DNA from: Haloarcula argentinensis DSM 12282
GTDB taxonomy: Archaea; Halobacteriota; Halobacteria; Halobacteriales; Haloarculaceae
DNA length: 64,000 nt
Assembly (NCBI GenBank): GCA_000336895.1
Contig: AOLX01000017.1
Location: 393,248 to 457,247 of the forward strand
Direction of reading: 5' to 3'
Positions within the stretch are counted from its first letter, which is position 1. Each line of letters starts with the position of its first letter. A program made the position numbers and the translations under genes. Positions 10,141-21,243 of the stretch are shown one piece after another. A model generated the notes under the pieces. That model was not told the DNA's origin and ran no database searches. It saw nothing but the letters and a program-made list of their open reading frames with translations.

Positions 10141-10286
10141 TGCTGTCAGCGGCGGGGATGGTGAGACCTGGCGTCTCGTTCTATCGTCTGAAGCGCCACG
10201 TCGACAGCAAATAGACAGCCAGAGATTCACTAATCGGCGTTAGCTAGGCCTGACAGTTCAGGTATTGGCGAATACGTATGTTTCAG

Positions 10287-10304
10287 ACCGCTATTATAAG
10301 CGGT
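10287..10304 (+). promoter_or_regulatory. TATA box enclosed in an inverted repeat
   Basis: ACCGCT (10287-10292) and AGCGGT (10299-10304) flank ATTATA. The TATA-like core is about 39 bases before the ATG at 10335, so transcription would begin near 10323. A protein bound to this repeat would block TBP, as expected of a repressor site. Confidence 0.45.
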
Positions 10305-10334
10305 TATTGCGAGCGACCGGGCAGCCGTGCATGC

Positions 10335-11669
10335 ATGACTATTGACAGAAACGGTGCCGGTACTAGGTCACGACAGTCGGGCTGGCAGGCGTCACGTCGG
10401 TCCATGCTGTCGAGTATCGGTGCTGCAGCAGGTATCGGACTATTCAGCGGCGCCGGGAAGGCACAGACGGGGGCTGGACTGTCAGGGGCGGGAGCGCTGT
10501 ACCTCGTCACGACGGGAGCGGGCCAGCCAAACGGGAACGGCAGCGGAAACGGGACGGAGTATGTTGTACTTGCTCCCGGCGGCAACGTCGCGTTCTCGAC
10601 CGGCGGTACTGCCGATGCGGCATTCCAGTACGCCTTCGACAACGTACCGGACAGCGGCGGGACCGTTGTCGCTAGTGCCGACACCTTCCGCTTTGGCGGC
10701 CCGGCGACGATGGGCGACAACACCGCATTGACCGGACAGCAGGGGACCCGTTTCGTCGTCTCGCAGACGGGGACGGCTGAAGATCCCGCGCCGTCTGAAT
10801 CACAGTCGAACCCGCTGCCCGCCGGCCACGACCTCATCCGCGTGCGCGGTGACGCTACTTCGATCACCAATATCGAGTTCGACGCCGACGGGACGCAACT
10901 GAACAACCAAGCTATTCAGGCAGATCAGTGTGAGGGCGTCTACATCGCCCGCAATCGCACGGTAAACGGCTTCCAGATGGCGCTGTCGTTCACGCGGTGT
11001 ACCGGCGTGACGGTCGAGCACAACGAGGTCGTCAACCCGAACTGGTACGGTATCACCAGCCGGGCCGCACCGACCGGCAGCGACCGGGACCTCCGGCAGT
11101 CCAGCGACGTTGTCATCGCCGGAAACCGCGTCGTCGGCGTGAAGTTTAACAACATCGCCCCGTACAACGTCTCGAACTTCGCCGTCGTCGGCAACATCGC
11201 CGTCGACGGCGGCCACAGCCTCATCGCCTGCTCGCCGGCCCAGCGCGGAACCATTGTCGGAAACGTCTGTCGGGACCTGATCGAGTTCGCACCCGATCCC
11301 GGCGGCGAGGCCGGCATCGAAATCGAGTACAAGGAGACCCACCTCCGGGACGAGGTAGCCGGGACCCCCACAGCCCGGTCGTCCGATATTACCATCTCGG
11401 GCAATCAGGTCGACAACTGTCCGGTCGGGATACTCGCGCGAACAGTCCCAGCAGATGCAGACAACACCGACGCACGGACAGAAGAGCGACCGTACAGTTT
11501 CACCATCACGGGCAACACGGTCAGCGACGCCTCGGCGGCCGGTATCCGACTCCGGTCGGGCGACGCGGGCGTGGTCGCGACGAATACGGTCCGGAACGCC
11601 GGGACTGTGATCGACATCGACGAGGAGTTCACCGCGGGCATCGAGCAAGGGCTGAACGTGACCCGGTAA
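10335..11669 (+). CDS. Tat-exported right-handed beta-helix protein
   Basis: A 444-residue protein. An in-frame GTG or ATG 57 bases upstream would extend it, but ATG 10335 is preferred because it places a twin-arginine signal (SRRSMLSSIG) near the N-terminus and lies below the TATA box. No lipobox cysteine was seen, so it is probably released or held at the surface. Repeated beta-strand motifs such as VVIAGNRVVGV, FAVVGNIAV and GTIVGNVCRD show a NosD/pectate-lyase-like parallel beta-helix. Such folds bind or cleave polysaccharides; no catalytic set was identified. It is monocistronic. Confidence 0.75.
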   Translation: MTIDRNGAGTRSRQSGWQASRRSMLSSIGAAAGIGLFSGAGKAQTGAGLSGAGALYLVTTGAGQPNGNGSGNGTEYVVLAPGGNVAFSTGGTADAAFQYAFDNVPDSGGTVVASADTFRFGGPATMGDNTALTGQQGTRFVVSQTGTAEDPAPSESQSNPLPAGHDLIRVRGDATSITNIEFDADGTQLNNQAIQADQCEGVYIARNRTVNGFQMALSFTRCTGVTVEHNEVVNPNWYGITSRAAPTGSDRDLRQSSDVVIAGNRVVGVKFNNIAPYNVSNFAVVGNIAVDGGHSLIACSPAQRGTIVGNVCRDLIEFAPDPGGEAGIEIEYKETHLRDEVAGTPTARSSDITISGNQVDNCPVGILARTVPADADNTDARTEERPYSFTITGNTVSDASAAGIRLRSGDAGVVATNTVRNAGTVIDIDEEFTAGIEQGLNVTR

Positions 11670-11706
11670 CGGCGGTTCGAGAGGGGTTGTAAGATATAAA
11701 CCGCCG
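11670..11706 (+). promoter_or_regulatory. Inverted repeat and promoter between two genes
   Basis: CGGCGGTT (11670-11677) and AACCGCCG (11699-11706) are perfect 8-base arms that start right after the beta-helix stop. AGATATAAA lies inside the loop, about 27 bases before the next ATG. The element could be a terminator stem for the upstream gene, an operator for the downstream gene, or both. Confidence 0.45.
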
Positions 11707-11725
11707 GCATGCAAACGACAGAGCA

Positions 11726-12001
11726 ATGACCGACGACGAGGAGACGGTCCAGTGCTGGCTGGTCGAACGCTCCAGTTACGGCGACGAACGGATGGTGACG
11801 CTCATCTACGCGCCCCCGGAGGGCGACCGTCACCTGACTAAGCAGCTCTCGCCGAACCTGCTCAGGCGCAAGCGGATTACAGCGGCCATCGATGTCGAAC
11901 CCGAACGGCTCGAACCCGTAAACGACGAAGAGACACAGGAGCGCTACGCCACAGAGGCCCAGCGGATGGCCGAGCGCCACGACCCCGACGCCGAAGTATA
12001 A
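11726..12001 (+). CDS. Small conserved-looking haloarchaeal protein, function unknown
   Basis: A 91-residue acidic protein with mixed alpha/beta character: VQCWLVERSSYGDERMVTLIY looks like two beta strands, followed by a helical half rich in Glu and Arg. No transmembrane segment, signal or motif was recognised. The TATA-like AGATATAAA at about -27 and the following T-run support a real monocistronic gene. Confidence 0.7.
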   Translation: MTDDEETVQCWLVERSSYGDERMVTLIYAPPEGDRHLTKQLSPNLLRRKRITAAIDVEPERLEPVNDEETQERYATEAQRMAERHDPDAEV

Positions 12002-12036
12002 GCGAGCGTTTCGGCAGCTAGGACCCGTCTATTGAG

Positions 12037-12042
12037 TTTTTT
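12037..12042 (+). terminator. T-run terminator
   Basis: Six consecutive T residues follow the 91-residue protein gene by 35 bases, in the style of archaeal U-tract termination. Confidence 0.4.
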
Positions 12043-12063
12043 GATTGATAACTGAAACACGAA

Positions 12064-12073
12064 AGATTATACA
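12064..12073 (+). promoter_or_regulatory. Putative promoter of the ABC exporter operon
   Basis: AGATTATACA is centred about 28 bases before the ATG of the ATPase gene, which fits a leaderless transcript. Confidence 0.55.
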
Positions 12074-12096
12074 CGCGGCCGTCACAAACGCGCCGT

Positions 12097-13035
12097 ATGG
12101 CAGCGATAGAACTGGATGGCGTCACCAAGCAGTTCGGGAGTCTCACCGCACTGCAAGGGGTCGACCTCACCGTCGAGGAGGGCGAAATCTTCGGCTTCCT
12201 CGGCCCAAACGGGGCCGGGAAGTCGACGACGATCAACATCCTCCTTGATTTCGTCCGCGCGACCGACGGGTCGGCGACGGTGCTCGGCCACGACATCCAC
12301 GAAGAACCGAAGCGAATCCGTGCCCGCACTGGAGTCCTCCCCGAAGGCTACGACGTGTACGACCGGCTCACCGGTCGACAGCACCTCTCCTTTGTCATCG
12401 AATCGAAAGACGCCGACGAGGACACCGACGAACTGGCTGAACGAGTCGGCATCGCCGACGCCATCGACCGCAAGGCCGGCGGCTACTCGAAGGGGATGCA
12501 ACAGCGTCTCGTGCTGGCGATGGCGCTCGTCGGCGAGCCCGACCTCCTCATCCTCGACGAGCCGACAACCGGGCTCGACCCGAACGGGGCCCGGCTGATG
12601 CGTGAAATCATCCGCGAAGAGAACGAGCGTGGCGCGACCGTCTTCTTCTCCAGTCACATCCTCGGCCAGGTCGAGGCCGTCTGTGACACGGTCGGCATCC
12701 TCCAGAACGGTCGCCTGATTGCCAAAGACAGCGTCGCCGGACTGCGTGAGGCTGCCGCTGGGGACACCGTCCTCCGCGTGACGCTTGCCGACGGCGACGG
12801 CACCGACGCCGCAGTCACGGCTATCGAGGGGCTCGAGGAAGTGTCGACGGTGACCGCGGACGGAACGACGCTCACTGTCGGCTGTGATAGCGACGCGAAG
12901 ATGGCTGTGCTCAACGCCGTCGAGGAAAGCGGGAGCGAGGTCGCCAACTTCGAGACCGAGGAAACCTCGCTTGACGAAGTGTTCGCCGCCTACACCGAGC
13001 AACAAGAGCAAGAGCAGGCGGAGGTCGACGCATGA
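12097..13035 (+). CDS. ABC transporter ATP-binding protein
   Basis: A 312-residue ABC ATPase of the ABC-2/CcmA (DRR-like) type. Walker A is GPNGAGKST near 36-44, the signature is YSKGMQQR near 129-136, Walker B is LLILDEPT near 150-157, and the switch histidine is in SSHILGQ. The last ~100 residues are the C-terminal domain common in ABC-2 exporters. The stop overlaps the permease start (ATGA), so the pair is co-translated. It powers export of an unknown substrate; no substrate-binding protein is nearby. Confidence 0.92.
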   Translation: MAAIELDGVTKQFGSLTALQGVDLTVEEGEIFGFLGPNGAGKSTTINILLDFVRATDGSATVLGHDIHEEPKRIRARTGVLPEGYDVYDRLTGRQHLSFVIESKDADEDTDELAERVGIADAIDRKAGGYSKGMQQRLVLAMALVGEPDLLILDEPTTGLDPNGARLMREIIREENERGATVFFSSHILGQVEAVCDTVGILQNGRLIAKDSVAGLREAAAGDTVLRVTLADGDGTDAAVTAIEGLEEVSTVTADGTTLTVGCDSDAKMAVLNAVEESGSEVANFETEETSLDEVFAAYTEQQEQEQAEVDA

Positions 13036-14036
13036 GCGCCGAACAGAACCCGGTCAAGCGCCTTCTTGGAGACATCGACACGAGCATCAAGAACTCCGAG
13101 TTCGCCGACTGGTACCCCATCTCGAAAAAGGAGTTCCGTGACACGGTCCGCTCGCCGTGGATCTGGGTGCTCTCGTTCATCTTCATCGTGCTGTTCGCGC
13201 TACCGGCGGTGCTGGGCCTGTATTTCAACATCGGCCAGCAGTTCGCCGAAGCTGGGGCGTCGCTGACGACGGACGCGTACGTCCGCTTTGCGCTGCCGAT
13301 TGCGGCACCGCTGCTCCCCGCAGTCGCAATCGTCATCGGCTATGCCGCGATTGCCCGCGAGAGCGAGCGTGGCTCCCTGAAGATACTGCTGTCGCTCCCG
13401 TACACACGCGGTGAACTGCTCGCCGGCAAGTTCGTCGGCCGGAGCGCAATCACGCTCATCCCGGTGACAGTCGGACTCCTGACGACCCTGTTAGTGTTGC
13501 TCCCGTCGGAGATCGAGATCGCGTGGGAGTCGTTCCTGCTGTTCGCGCTCGCCACGATGGCGTACGGCGTCGTGTTCACGGCGTTCGCGATCGGCCTCTC
13601 CGCGGCGCTGAAAACCGCACGCCGGGCGATGGCAGCGTCGCTCGGGATTTACGTCTACCTGCAGGTGTTCTGGTCGAACCTCGGGGCAGGCCTCGGAAAT
13701 CTGCTATCGGACCACGCGAACATCGACCAAGTGACCCAGCTTCACGTCGAGCTGTTCGTCTCGCTGCTGAGTCCCATTGCATCGTACCGCACGCTCGTCC
13801 AGGAGATCCTGCAGGGGTCGCCGATCCGCTCTCGGCTCCTCCTGACATCGAGTCCGCAGGTGACGTGTGAGGAAATGCTGGGCGGGACGCTCGAAGTGAC
13901 ACAGGCCGGTGCCGAATGTACCAACGCAGCGCTGCCGCCCCAGTACAGCACTATCGCAGTTATCGCCTACCTCCTCCTGTGGCTGGTCGTCCCGCTGGTC
14001 GCCGGCTACTACGTCTTCGAGAACAAGGACCTGTAA
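13032..14036 (+). CDS. ABC-2 type transporter permease
   Basis: A 334-residue membrane protein with about six helices. A cytoplasmic N-terminus ending SKKEFRDTVRSPW precedes the first helix, and RGSLKILLSLPYTRGELLAGK is the loop typical of ABC-2 permeases of this group. An extracellular loop near 270-300 has two cysteines. It begins inside the ATPase gene stop and is its obligate membrane partner. No following gene is in the same direction, so the operon appears to be two genes. Confidence 0.88.
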   Translation: MSAEQNPVKRLLGDIDTSIKNSEFADWYPISKKEFRDTVRSPWIWVLSFIFIVLFALPAVLGLYFNIGQQFAEAGASLTTDAYVRFALPIAAPLLPAVAIVIGYAAIARESERGSLKILLSLPYTRGELLAGKFVGRSAITLIPVTVGLLTTLLVLLPSEIEIAWESFLLFALATMAYGVVFTAFAIGLSAALKTARRAMAASLGIYVYLQVFWSNLGAGLGNLLSDHANIDQVTQLHVELFVSLLSPIASYRTLVQEILQGSPIRSRLLLTSSPQVTCEEMLGGTLEVTQAGAECTNAALPPQYSTIAVIAYLLLWLVVPLVAGYYVFENKDL

Positions 14037-14200
14037 CGGTCGTCGCTGACGGCGATCTCGTGCCGGCAACTTTGCAGCCACAACGAACGGCGATAGCAAC
14101 AGTCGGAACGGTACCAAACCGATTGCCTGCCGACGGCGACCGGATGTGTGTTGGTTCACAACGGCTCCGACAGGAGTGTCGTAGCACCACAACGGATTCG

Positions 14201-16399
14201 TCACTCGGGAAACTCGACACCGGTGATTTCGAACCGAGCGCCCCCGTCCTCGCTGTCGGTGACGTGGATCTCCCAGCCGTGGACCTCGGCGATCTGTCTG
14301 GCGATCCGGAGCCCGAAGCCGGTCCCGTCCTCGGCGGTCGAGTAGCCCGCTTCGAACACCGTCTCGCGCTCGTCGGCGGGGATACCCGGGCCGTCGTCGG
14401 ACACGTAGAACCCCGTTCCGTCGTCGAGGAGCCCGACCGAAACGGTTACCCCCGGGCCGCCGTGTTCGATCGCATTCCCGAAGAGGTTCTCGAACAGGCC
14501 CGACAGTCGGTCGCTGTCGGCCTCGGCGAGCCACTCCCGGTTCTCGACAGCCACATACCGTAGCTCGGCGGCTTCGTCGCCGTCCGCGACGATCGTCCAG
14601 GCGGCGTCGCCCGTCTCCCGGAGATCGACGGGCTCTGTCATCCCGATATCAACACCCTCGCGGGCCAGCCTGAGGACGTCGTCGGCGATGTCGTTCATCC
14701 GCTGGAGCGCGTTATCCATCGAGTCTAGGTGCTCGCTGTCACACTCCTCGCGAGCGAGCATCAGTCGGCTGCGAGCCACCTGTAGCGGGTTTTGAAGATC
14801 GTGAGAGACGACACTGACAAACTCTTCGAGGCGCTCGTTTTGCCGGGCCAACTCCCGTTTTTGCTCCGTCAGGTCTGTGATGTCTCGAAAGGTCCACAGC
14901 CGGCCGAACCGCGTCCCGTCCTCGGCGACGACGGGTGCGGTATAGCGGTCGAACACGCGACCATCGGCGAGTTCGAGTTCGTCTCTGGCGGTCATCTCGG
15001 GGCGTTCATACAGTGCCTCGACATCTACGCGAAACGCCTCGGGTTCGGCGACTTGCTCCATTGCCCACTCCAAGGCGACTTCCTCGTCGCCACGTTCGAC
15101 AATGTCACGCGGGATGTCCCACATATCGACGAACCGTTCGTTGTAAGAAACGATAGTATCGTCTTCGTCGACGACGAGTATCCCGTCGATCACCGCCTCT
15201 TGCTGTGCTTTGAGAATCGACCGCTGTCTGGCGATTTTCGTCTCGTGTTCCCGTTGCTCGGTCACTTCGCGGGTGACACTGACCACGCCCTCGACCGTCC
15301 CGTCGATCACAAGCGGCGTGAGCCGGTACTCTAGCACCTCATACCCGTGGCCGGGGAACTCGCCGCTCACCTCCCCACGGAGTTCGTCGCGTTCACCGTC
15401 GATTAGGTCCTGGTACGGGTCTCCCTCGTACTCGCTCCGGATCTTCGGCAGGAGGCTACTCGGTTTCCCTTCCAGTTCGTCTCTGGTTGTTCCGTAGAAC
15501 GAGGCTAGATACTGATTGACGAGTTCGAACCGCCCCGCCGTGTCGTAGATGCAGGCCGATTCCGGCATCGTGTTTACCATCCGCTTGTATCGCTCCAGTT
15601 TGCGCTCTCGCTCCCGGAGGTCGGTGATGTCCATGACGAACCCCTCCAGTGCGTCCGGTTTGTCCGCTGCCCCCGGAACTTGGTGTCCATGTTCCCACAT
15701 CCACTTCTCGATGCCGTCGGCAGTGATAATCCGATAAGTCACCTCGAACTCACCCTGGGCCGCGAGCGCGTCCTGTACCGTCTCCCAGACCCGGTCGCGG
15801 TCCTCCGGATGGAGCACGTCGTCGCCCCAGACTACCTCCCCAGTTTCGAAGTCTGCAGCCGTGTAGCCGGTGAGAGATTCGATCTCGCCCTCGACGGTTT
15901 CCATCGGCCAGCCCGATGCGTTGGGACGGCGATAGACCATCCCCGGAAGGCTGCTGATGAGCGACTCCAATCGTCGGGTTCGCTCGTCAAGCTCTCGCCG
16001 GGACCTGCTTGCGCCGACGGCGTTGCAGATCCGGTTCGCGAGCAGTTTGTACTGCTCGGTGCCCGAACCCTTCTGGAGGTAATCGGTCACGCCAGCAGAG
16101 ATCGCATCGCTCGCGATTTCCTCGGACCCTTTCCCGGTGTAGAGGATGAATGGGAGGTCACCGTGGTCCTCACGAACAGTTTCGAGAAACTCGATTCCGT
16201 TCTGGTCCGGCATGTCGTAGTCGGAGACGATACAGTCGAAGCGCTCCACGGAGAGTCGCTCCATCGCCGCATCGACATTCGTCGCGGTCTCGACACACAA
16301 TCGGCCGTCCTCGTGTTCGAGTACCGTCGCCGTCACGTCCACGAGGTCCGAGTTGTCGTCGACGTGAAGAACGCGGACTGTCTCACCGGCGAAGTCCAT
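14201..16399 (-). CDS. Response-regulator/PAS hybrid sensor histidine kinase
   Basis: A 732-residue protein. A start at 16489 would add 30 residues including a hydrophobic stretch, but ATG 16399 begins directly at the receiver fold (VRVLHVDDN) and is preferred. The receiver phosphoacceptor is Asp60 (CIVSDYDMP). Three PAS-like domains follow (about 145-265, 270-385, 395-510), then HisKA with His533 (VVSHDLQNPLQ). The HATPase has an N box (NLFGNAIEHGG), GPGIP and GTGFGL. With no membrane helix it is a cytosolic sensor. An N-terminal receiver on a kinase is a common haloarchaeal design. Its input and partner are unknown. Confidence 0.88.
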   Translation of the reverse strand: MDFAGETVRVLHVDDNSDLVDVTATVLEHEDGRLCVETATNVDAAMERLSVERFDCIVSDYDMPDQNGIEFLETVREDHGDLPFILYTGKGSEEIASDAISAGVTDYLQKGSGTEQYKLLANRICNAVGASRSRRELDERTRRLESLISSLPGMVYRRPNASGWPMETVEGEIESLTGYTAADFETGEVVWGDDVLHPEDRDRVWETVQDALAAQGEFEVTYRIITADGIEKWMWEHGHQVPGAADKPDALEGFVMDITDLRERERKLERYKRMVNTMPESACIYDTAGRFELVNQYLASFYGTTRDELEGKPSSLLPKIRSEYEGDPYQDLIDGERDELRGEVSGEFPGHGYEVLEYRLTPLVIDGTVEGVVSVTREVTEQREHETKIARQRSILKAQQEAVIDGILVVDEDDTIVSYNERFVDMWDIPRDIVERGDEEVALEWAMEQVAEPEAFRVDVEALYERPEMTARDELELADGRVFDRYTAPVVAEDGTRFGRLWTFRDITDLTEQKRELARQNERLEEFVSVVSHDLQNPLQVARSRLMLAREECDSEHLDSMDNALQRMNDIADDVLRLAREGVDIGMTEPVDLRETGDAAWTIVADGDEAAELRYVAVENREWLAEADSDRLSGLFENLFGNAIEHGGPGVTVSVGLLDDGTGFYVSDDGPGIPADERETVFEAGYSTAEDGTGFGLRIARQIAEVHGWEIHVTDSEDGGARFEITGVEFPE

Positions 16400-16553
16400 A
16401 GTCTTCCAATTACTATAGGAATACGCAAACAAAATAGATAGGGTCAAGAAAAGACACGAGACGGGTAATAGCGCGACTGGTCGGTTCAAGTGTGCGTCCG
16501 ACCGCTATTTCGATGGCCGACGGCGGCTCACTCGGGACTGTTCGACCCGACTC

Positions 16554-18686
<2,133 letters not shown>

Positions 18687-18775
18687 TCAGGGGAGCAACG
18701 GGTGGAAGCTGGGAGTGAGCGTTACCCACGTCGCTGCCGCCCGTGACAAGAGAGAAATAGTGCAGAAACTGCCAG

Positions 18776-19093
18776 CTATCGGCCGATACTGGAACTGGGG
18801 GCCTCGATGACGAGTTCCCCATCGCTTCGGACGGTGACCGAGTGACCGGCGTATTCAAACGAGATGCTAACAGGTGTCGAGCGCTTCGGAGAGTCGAGGA
18901 GTGAATCGAGCGCTTCGGGGTCGATAGTCTCGTACAGCGGTGCGAAGTCAGTCTGTTCCCGGCCGGTCATGGCAGAGATATACTCAGTCACTGCCGCGCT
19001 GGGCCGCGTCTCGCTCCAGTCGAACTGTTTTCTGGTCACGTTCATCGATGTTGGGGTGTCGCCGTCCCTACTCCGCCTGTTACTTTTACTCAT
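18776..19093 (-). CDS. HalOD1 output-domain protein
   Basis: A 105-residue stand-alone HalOD1-like domain. The pattern DWSETRPSAAVTEYISAMTG, then PLYETIDPEALDSLLDS, then a beta hairpin (VSISFEYAGHSVTVRSDGELVI) is typical. HalOD1 domains are haloarchaeal signalling outputs of unknown biochemical activity. The first ATG is supported by GACTATATTACTG about 38 bases upstream; a second in-frame ATG 48 bases inside is possible. Confidence 0.8.
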   Translation of the reverse strand: MSKSNRRSRDGDTPTSMNVTRKQFDWSETRPSAAVTEYISAMTGREQTDFAPLYETIDPEALDSLLDSPKRSTPVSISFEYAGHSVTVRSDGELVIEAPSSSIGR

Positions 19094-19232
19094 ACGGTTT
19101 GTCTGTTTACATCAAAGTAGCAATCAGTAATATAGTCTTCCCAGCATTATCAAACTGTGAAAATGCCATATCGTAGAATCGAACTGCCCCAAATCCACCT
19201 ATAGCCCCGGCCTCCGTTGATTATCTCTCTGT

Positions 19233-20336
19233 TTACAGGTCGGCGACGTCTTCGATTGCGTCGGTTAGTTCCTTGATACTCTCGACGGTGTGTTCGCCCA
19301 TATGTCCGATGCGGAAACTCTCCTCGCTGATGTCGCCGTAGCCGCTGGAGAACACCATGTCGTACTTCTCGGAGACGGCTTCGACCGTCTCAGCGACGTT
19401 GATACCCTGCGTGTTCTCGATGCAGGTGACCGTCTGGGACTCGTAGCCCGCCTCGGGATACAGATCGAAGTGCTCGCGGGCCCACTCGCGCGTGTACTCG
19501 GCCATCTCTTGATGGCGCTGGTCGCGGGCATCGTGGGTCTCATCGAGCATATGTTTCATCTGCTGTCGGTAGGCAAGCATAAGCGGGATCGCCGGCGTGG
19601 AATGGGTCTGACCCTTCCGATCGTAGTAGTCCAGACAGCGCTGGAAGCCCCCGTACCACGACGCAGAGTCCTTCTCCAGTTCCCGCTCGTAGGCCGCGTC
19701 GCTGACGGCACAGACGGCCAGCCCGGGTGGCATGGCGAACGCCTTCTGTGTGGACGTGAAGATGGCGTCGATGCCGTGAGCTTCGATGTCGATCTGGTCG
19801 CCGCCGAGACAGGAGATCGCGTCGACGATGAAGTAGGTATCCGGGTACTCCGCGACTACGTCGCCGATTTCCTCGATCGGGTTTCGGACACCGGTCGAGG
19901 TCTCGTTCATCACGGCCCCGACAGCGTCGTAGTCACCGGATTCCAGCGCGTCGCGGATATCGTCGGGTTTGACCGCCTGCCCCCAGTCGTACTCGATGCG
20001 GTCGACGTCCTTGCCGAGGCGCTCGGCGACGTTGGCCTGGCGCTCGCTGAACGCGCCGGAGGTCGGCACGAGCATGCTGTCCTCGACCAGGTTGAGCGTC
20101 GTCGACTCCCAGAACTCCGTGCCCGACGCCGTGAGCACGATGACGTCGTTGTCGGTCCCGAGGAACTCCTTCGTGTCCTCGACGATGGTGGTGTAGAGGT
20201 CCGTCATCCGGTCCATCCGATGGCCGAACATCGGCTCGGCCATCGCCTCGATAACGTCCTCGCGCACCTCTGTCGGCCCCGGGAGATACAGCGTCTTGTC
20301 CTGGTAGTCGTCTTTGTATTCGCGTTTTTCGGTCAC
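19233..20336 (-). CDS. Class V aminotransferase (alanine/serine-glyoxylate type)
   Basis: A 367-residue PLP enzyme of the alanine-glyoxylate/serine-glyoxylate family. The cofactor lysine lies in the STQKAF motif, with the PLP-contacting aspartate in FIVDAISC. The N-terminal LYLPGPTEVRED and FGHR motifs are typical. GTG 20336 is preferred since it begins just before the conserved TEKREY segment; an ATG at 20378 would add 14 residues unlike the family. The enzyme probably moves amino groups between alanine or serine and glyoxylate or another oxoacid; the true substrate pair cannot be read from sequence. Confidence 0.85.
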   Translation of the reverse strand: MTEKREYKDDYQDKTLYLPGPTEVREDVIEAMAEPMFGHRMDRMTDLYTTIVEDTKEFLGTDNDVIVLTASGTEFWESTTLNLVEDSMLVPTSGAFSERQANVAERLGKDVDRIEYDWGQAVKPDDIRDALESGDYDAVGAVMNETSTGVRNPIEEIGDVVAEYPDTYFIVDAISCLGGDQIDIEAHGIDAIFTSTQKAFAMPPGLAVCAVSDAAYERELEKDSASWYGGFQRCLDYYDRKGQTHSTPAIPLMLAYRQQMKHMLDETHDARDQRHQEMAEYTREWAREHFDLYPEAGYESQTVTCIENTQGINVAETVEAVSEKYDMVFSSGYGDISEESFRIGHMGEHTVESIKELTDAIEDVADL

Positions 20337-20478
20337 AGAACCACCTGTAGTAAGTACACTCTCGAATCCGGAGGGCATGGTAGTTTTGATACCGGGCGAA
20401 GCGAACCGGCGTGCGGCCTGAGAAGAGCGGACCGCTCACGAGGAAAAGACACAGCTGGCGGTTGTACCTTCCACGAAG

Positions 20479-20487
20479 TATTTATCA
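20479..20487 (+). promoter_or_regulatory. Putative leaderless promoter
   Basis: TATTTATCA is centred about 27 bases before the ATG at 20509 and is the best promoter match in this gap. Confidence 0.45.
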
Positions 20488-20508
20488 TTTGAATAACTAC
20501 ATTCGACC

Positions 20509-20667
20509 ATGGGCCGCCACACCCCGCTCACAGACGCCCAGCGAGCGGCCGTCGCCGATAGAGCGGTTGAGCAGGTCGCCGACACGTTGGTCGAGATACA
20601 CGACGGCTCGCAATTAACTCACTGCAAACCGCTCAGCGACGACGATACCAGCGGATACCGTACATGA
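20509..20667 (+). CDS. Possible 52-residue small protein
   Basis: A short plus-strand frame (start MGRHTPLTDAQ, end TSGYRT) sits under a well-placed TATA box. Its first half looks like an acidic helix (AVADRAVEQVADTLVEIHDG). Its last 35 bases overlap the 3' end of the convergent zinc-ribbon gene. It may be a real small gene, a truncated remnant, or chance. No family was recognised. Confidence 0.35.
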   Translation: MGRHTPLTDAQRAAVADRAVEQVADTLVEIHDGSQLTHCKPLSDDDTSGYRT

Positions 20668-21169
20668 CCAGCCCGGCGTAAATCGCCGGCCCGACCAGAA
20701 CTGTGGCACTGGTCGCCACCGCTTCGCTGGACAGGTATCCGAGGAACACGTGGATAAACACCAGCACGAAGGGGGCGAGAGCGAGGGCTTTCCCGCCGGT
20801 TCTGAGCGCCGCGTCGAACGTCGACTGTGTCGCAGCAATTGCCCCGACGCCGGCGACGACGAGGAGATACAGCGCGGCCCCCGGAGGCGAAACGAGTGGG
20901 AGCGTGAACAGTGCGATACCGGCGAGTACGACACCGACGATTGTCGGCCCGTTGTCGCTCTGTGCGAGCGCGTTCTGGATACCGTCGAGGTCACCGGCGT
21001 TGAGGGCCGCTTCGAGGTCCGACGTGGTTTGACTGCCGCCAGCGTCGAGGACCGTTGTCCCGGTTCCAGCGTCGACCGGGCTGTCAAAGTCCCGACCACA
21101 GTGCATACACCACGTCGCGGTCGCACTGACTTTCTCCGAGCAGTGAGGGCAGCGGGGATCGGCGGTCAT
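20633..21169 (-). CDS. Zinc-ribbon membrane protein
   Basis: A 178-residue protein. An N-terminal zinc ribbon (CPHC at residue 8 and CMHC near 19, with x10 between the pairs) is followed by a polar linker and four predicted transmembrane helices in the C-terminal two thirds. Such proteins are common and uncharacterised in haloarchaea. The tail WYRRR marks a cytoplasmic C-terminus. It is single-gene and convergent to the small frame at 20509. Confidence 0.75.
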   Translation of the reverse strand: MTADPRCPHCSEKVSATATWCMHCGRDFDSPVDAGTGTTVLDAGGSQTTSDLEAALNAGDLDGIQNALAQSDNGPTIVGVVLAGIALFTLPLVSPPGAALYLLVVAGVGAIAATQSTFDAALRTGGKALALAPFVLVFIHVFLGYLSSEAVATSATVLVGPAIYAGLVMYGIRWYRRR

Positions 21170-21212
21170 ACTGTCATGTTCGAGGGCGCACAGTTAGCGG
21201 TTACGGGGGGAG

Positions 21213-21221
21213 AATATACAC
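21213..21221 (+). promoter_or_regulatory. Putative promoter of the PH-like gene and uvrC
   Basis: AATATACAC is centred about 27 bases before the ATG at 21244. With only 33 bases between that gene and uvrC, one transcript may cover both. Confidence 0.5.
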
Positions 21222-21243
21222 GTCTCCGGGGTAAACGGGGTGT

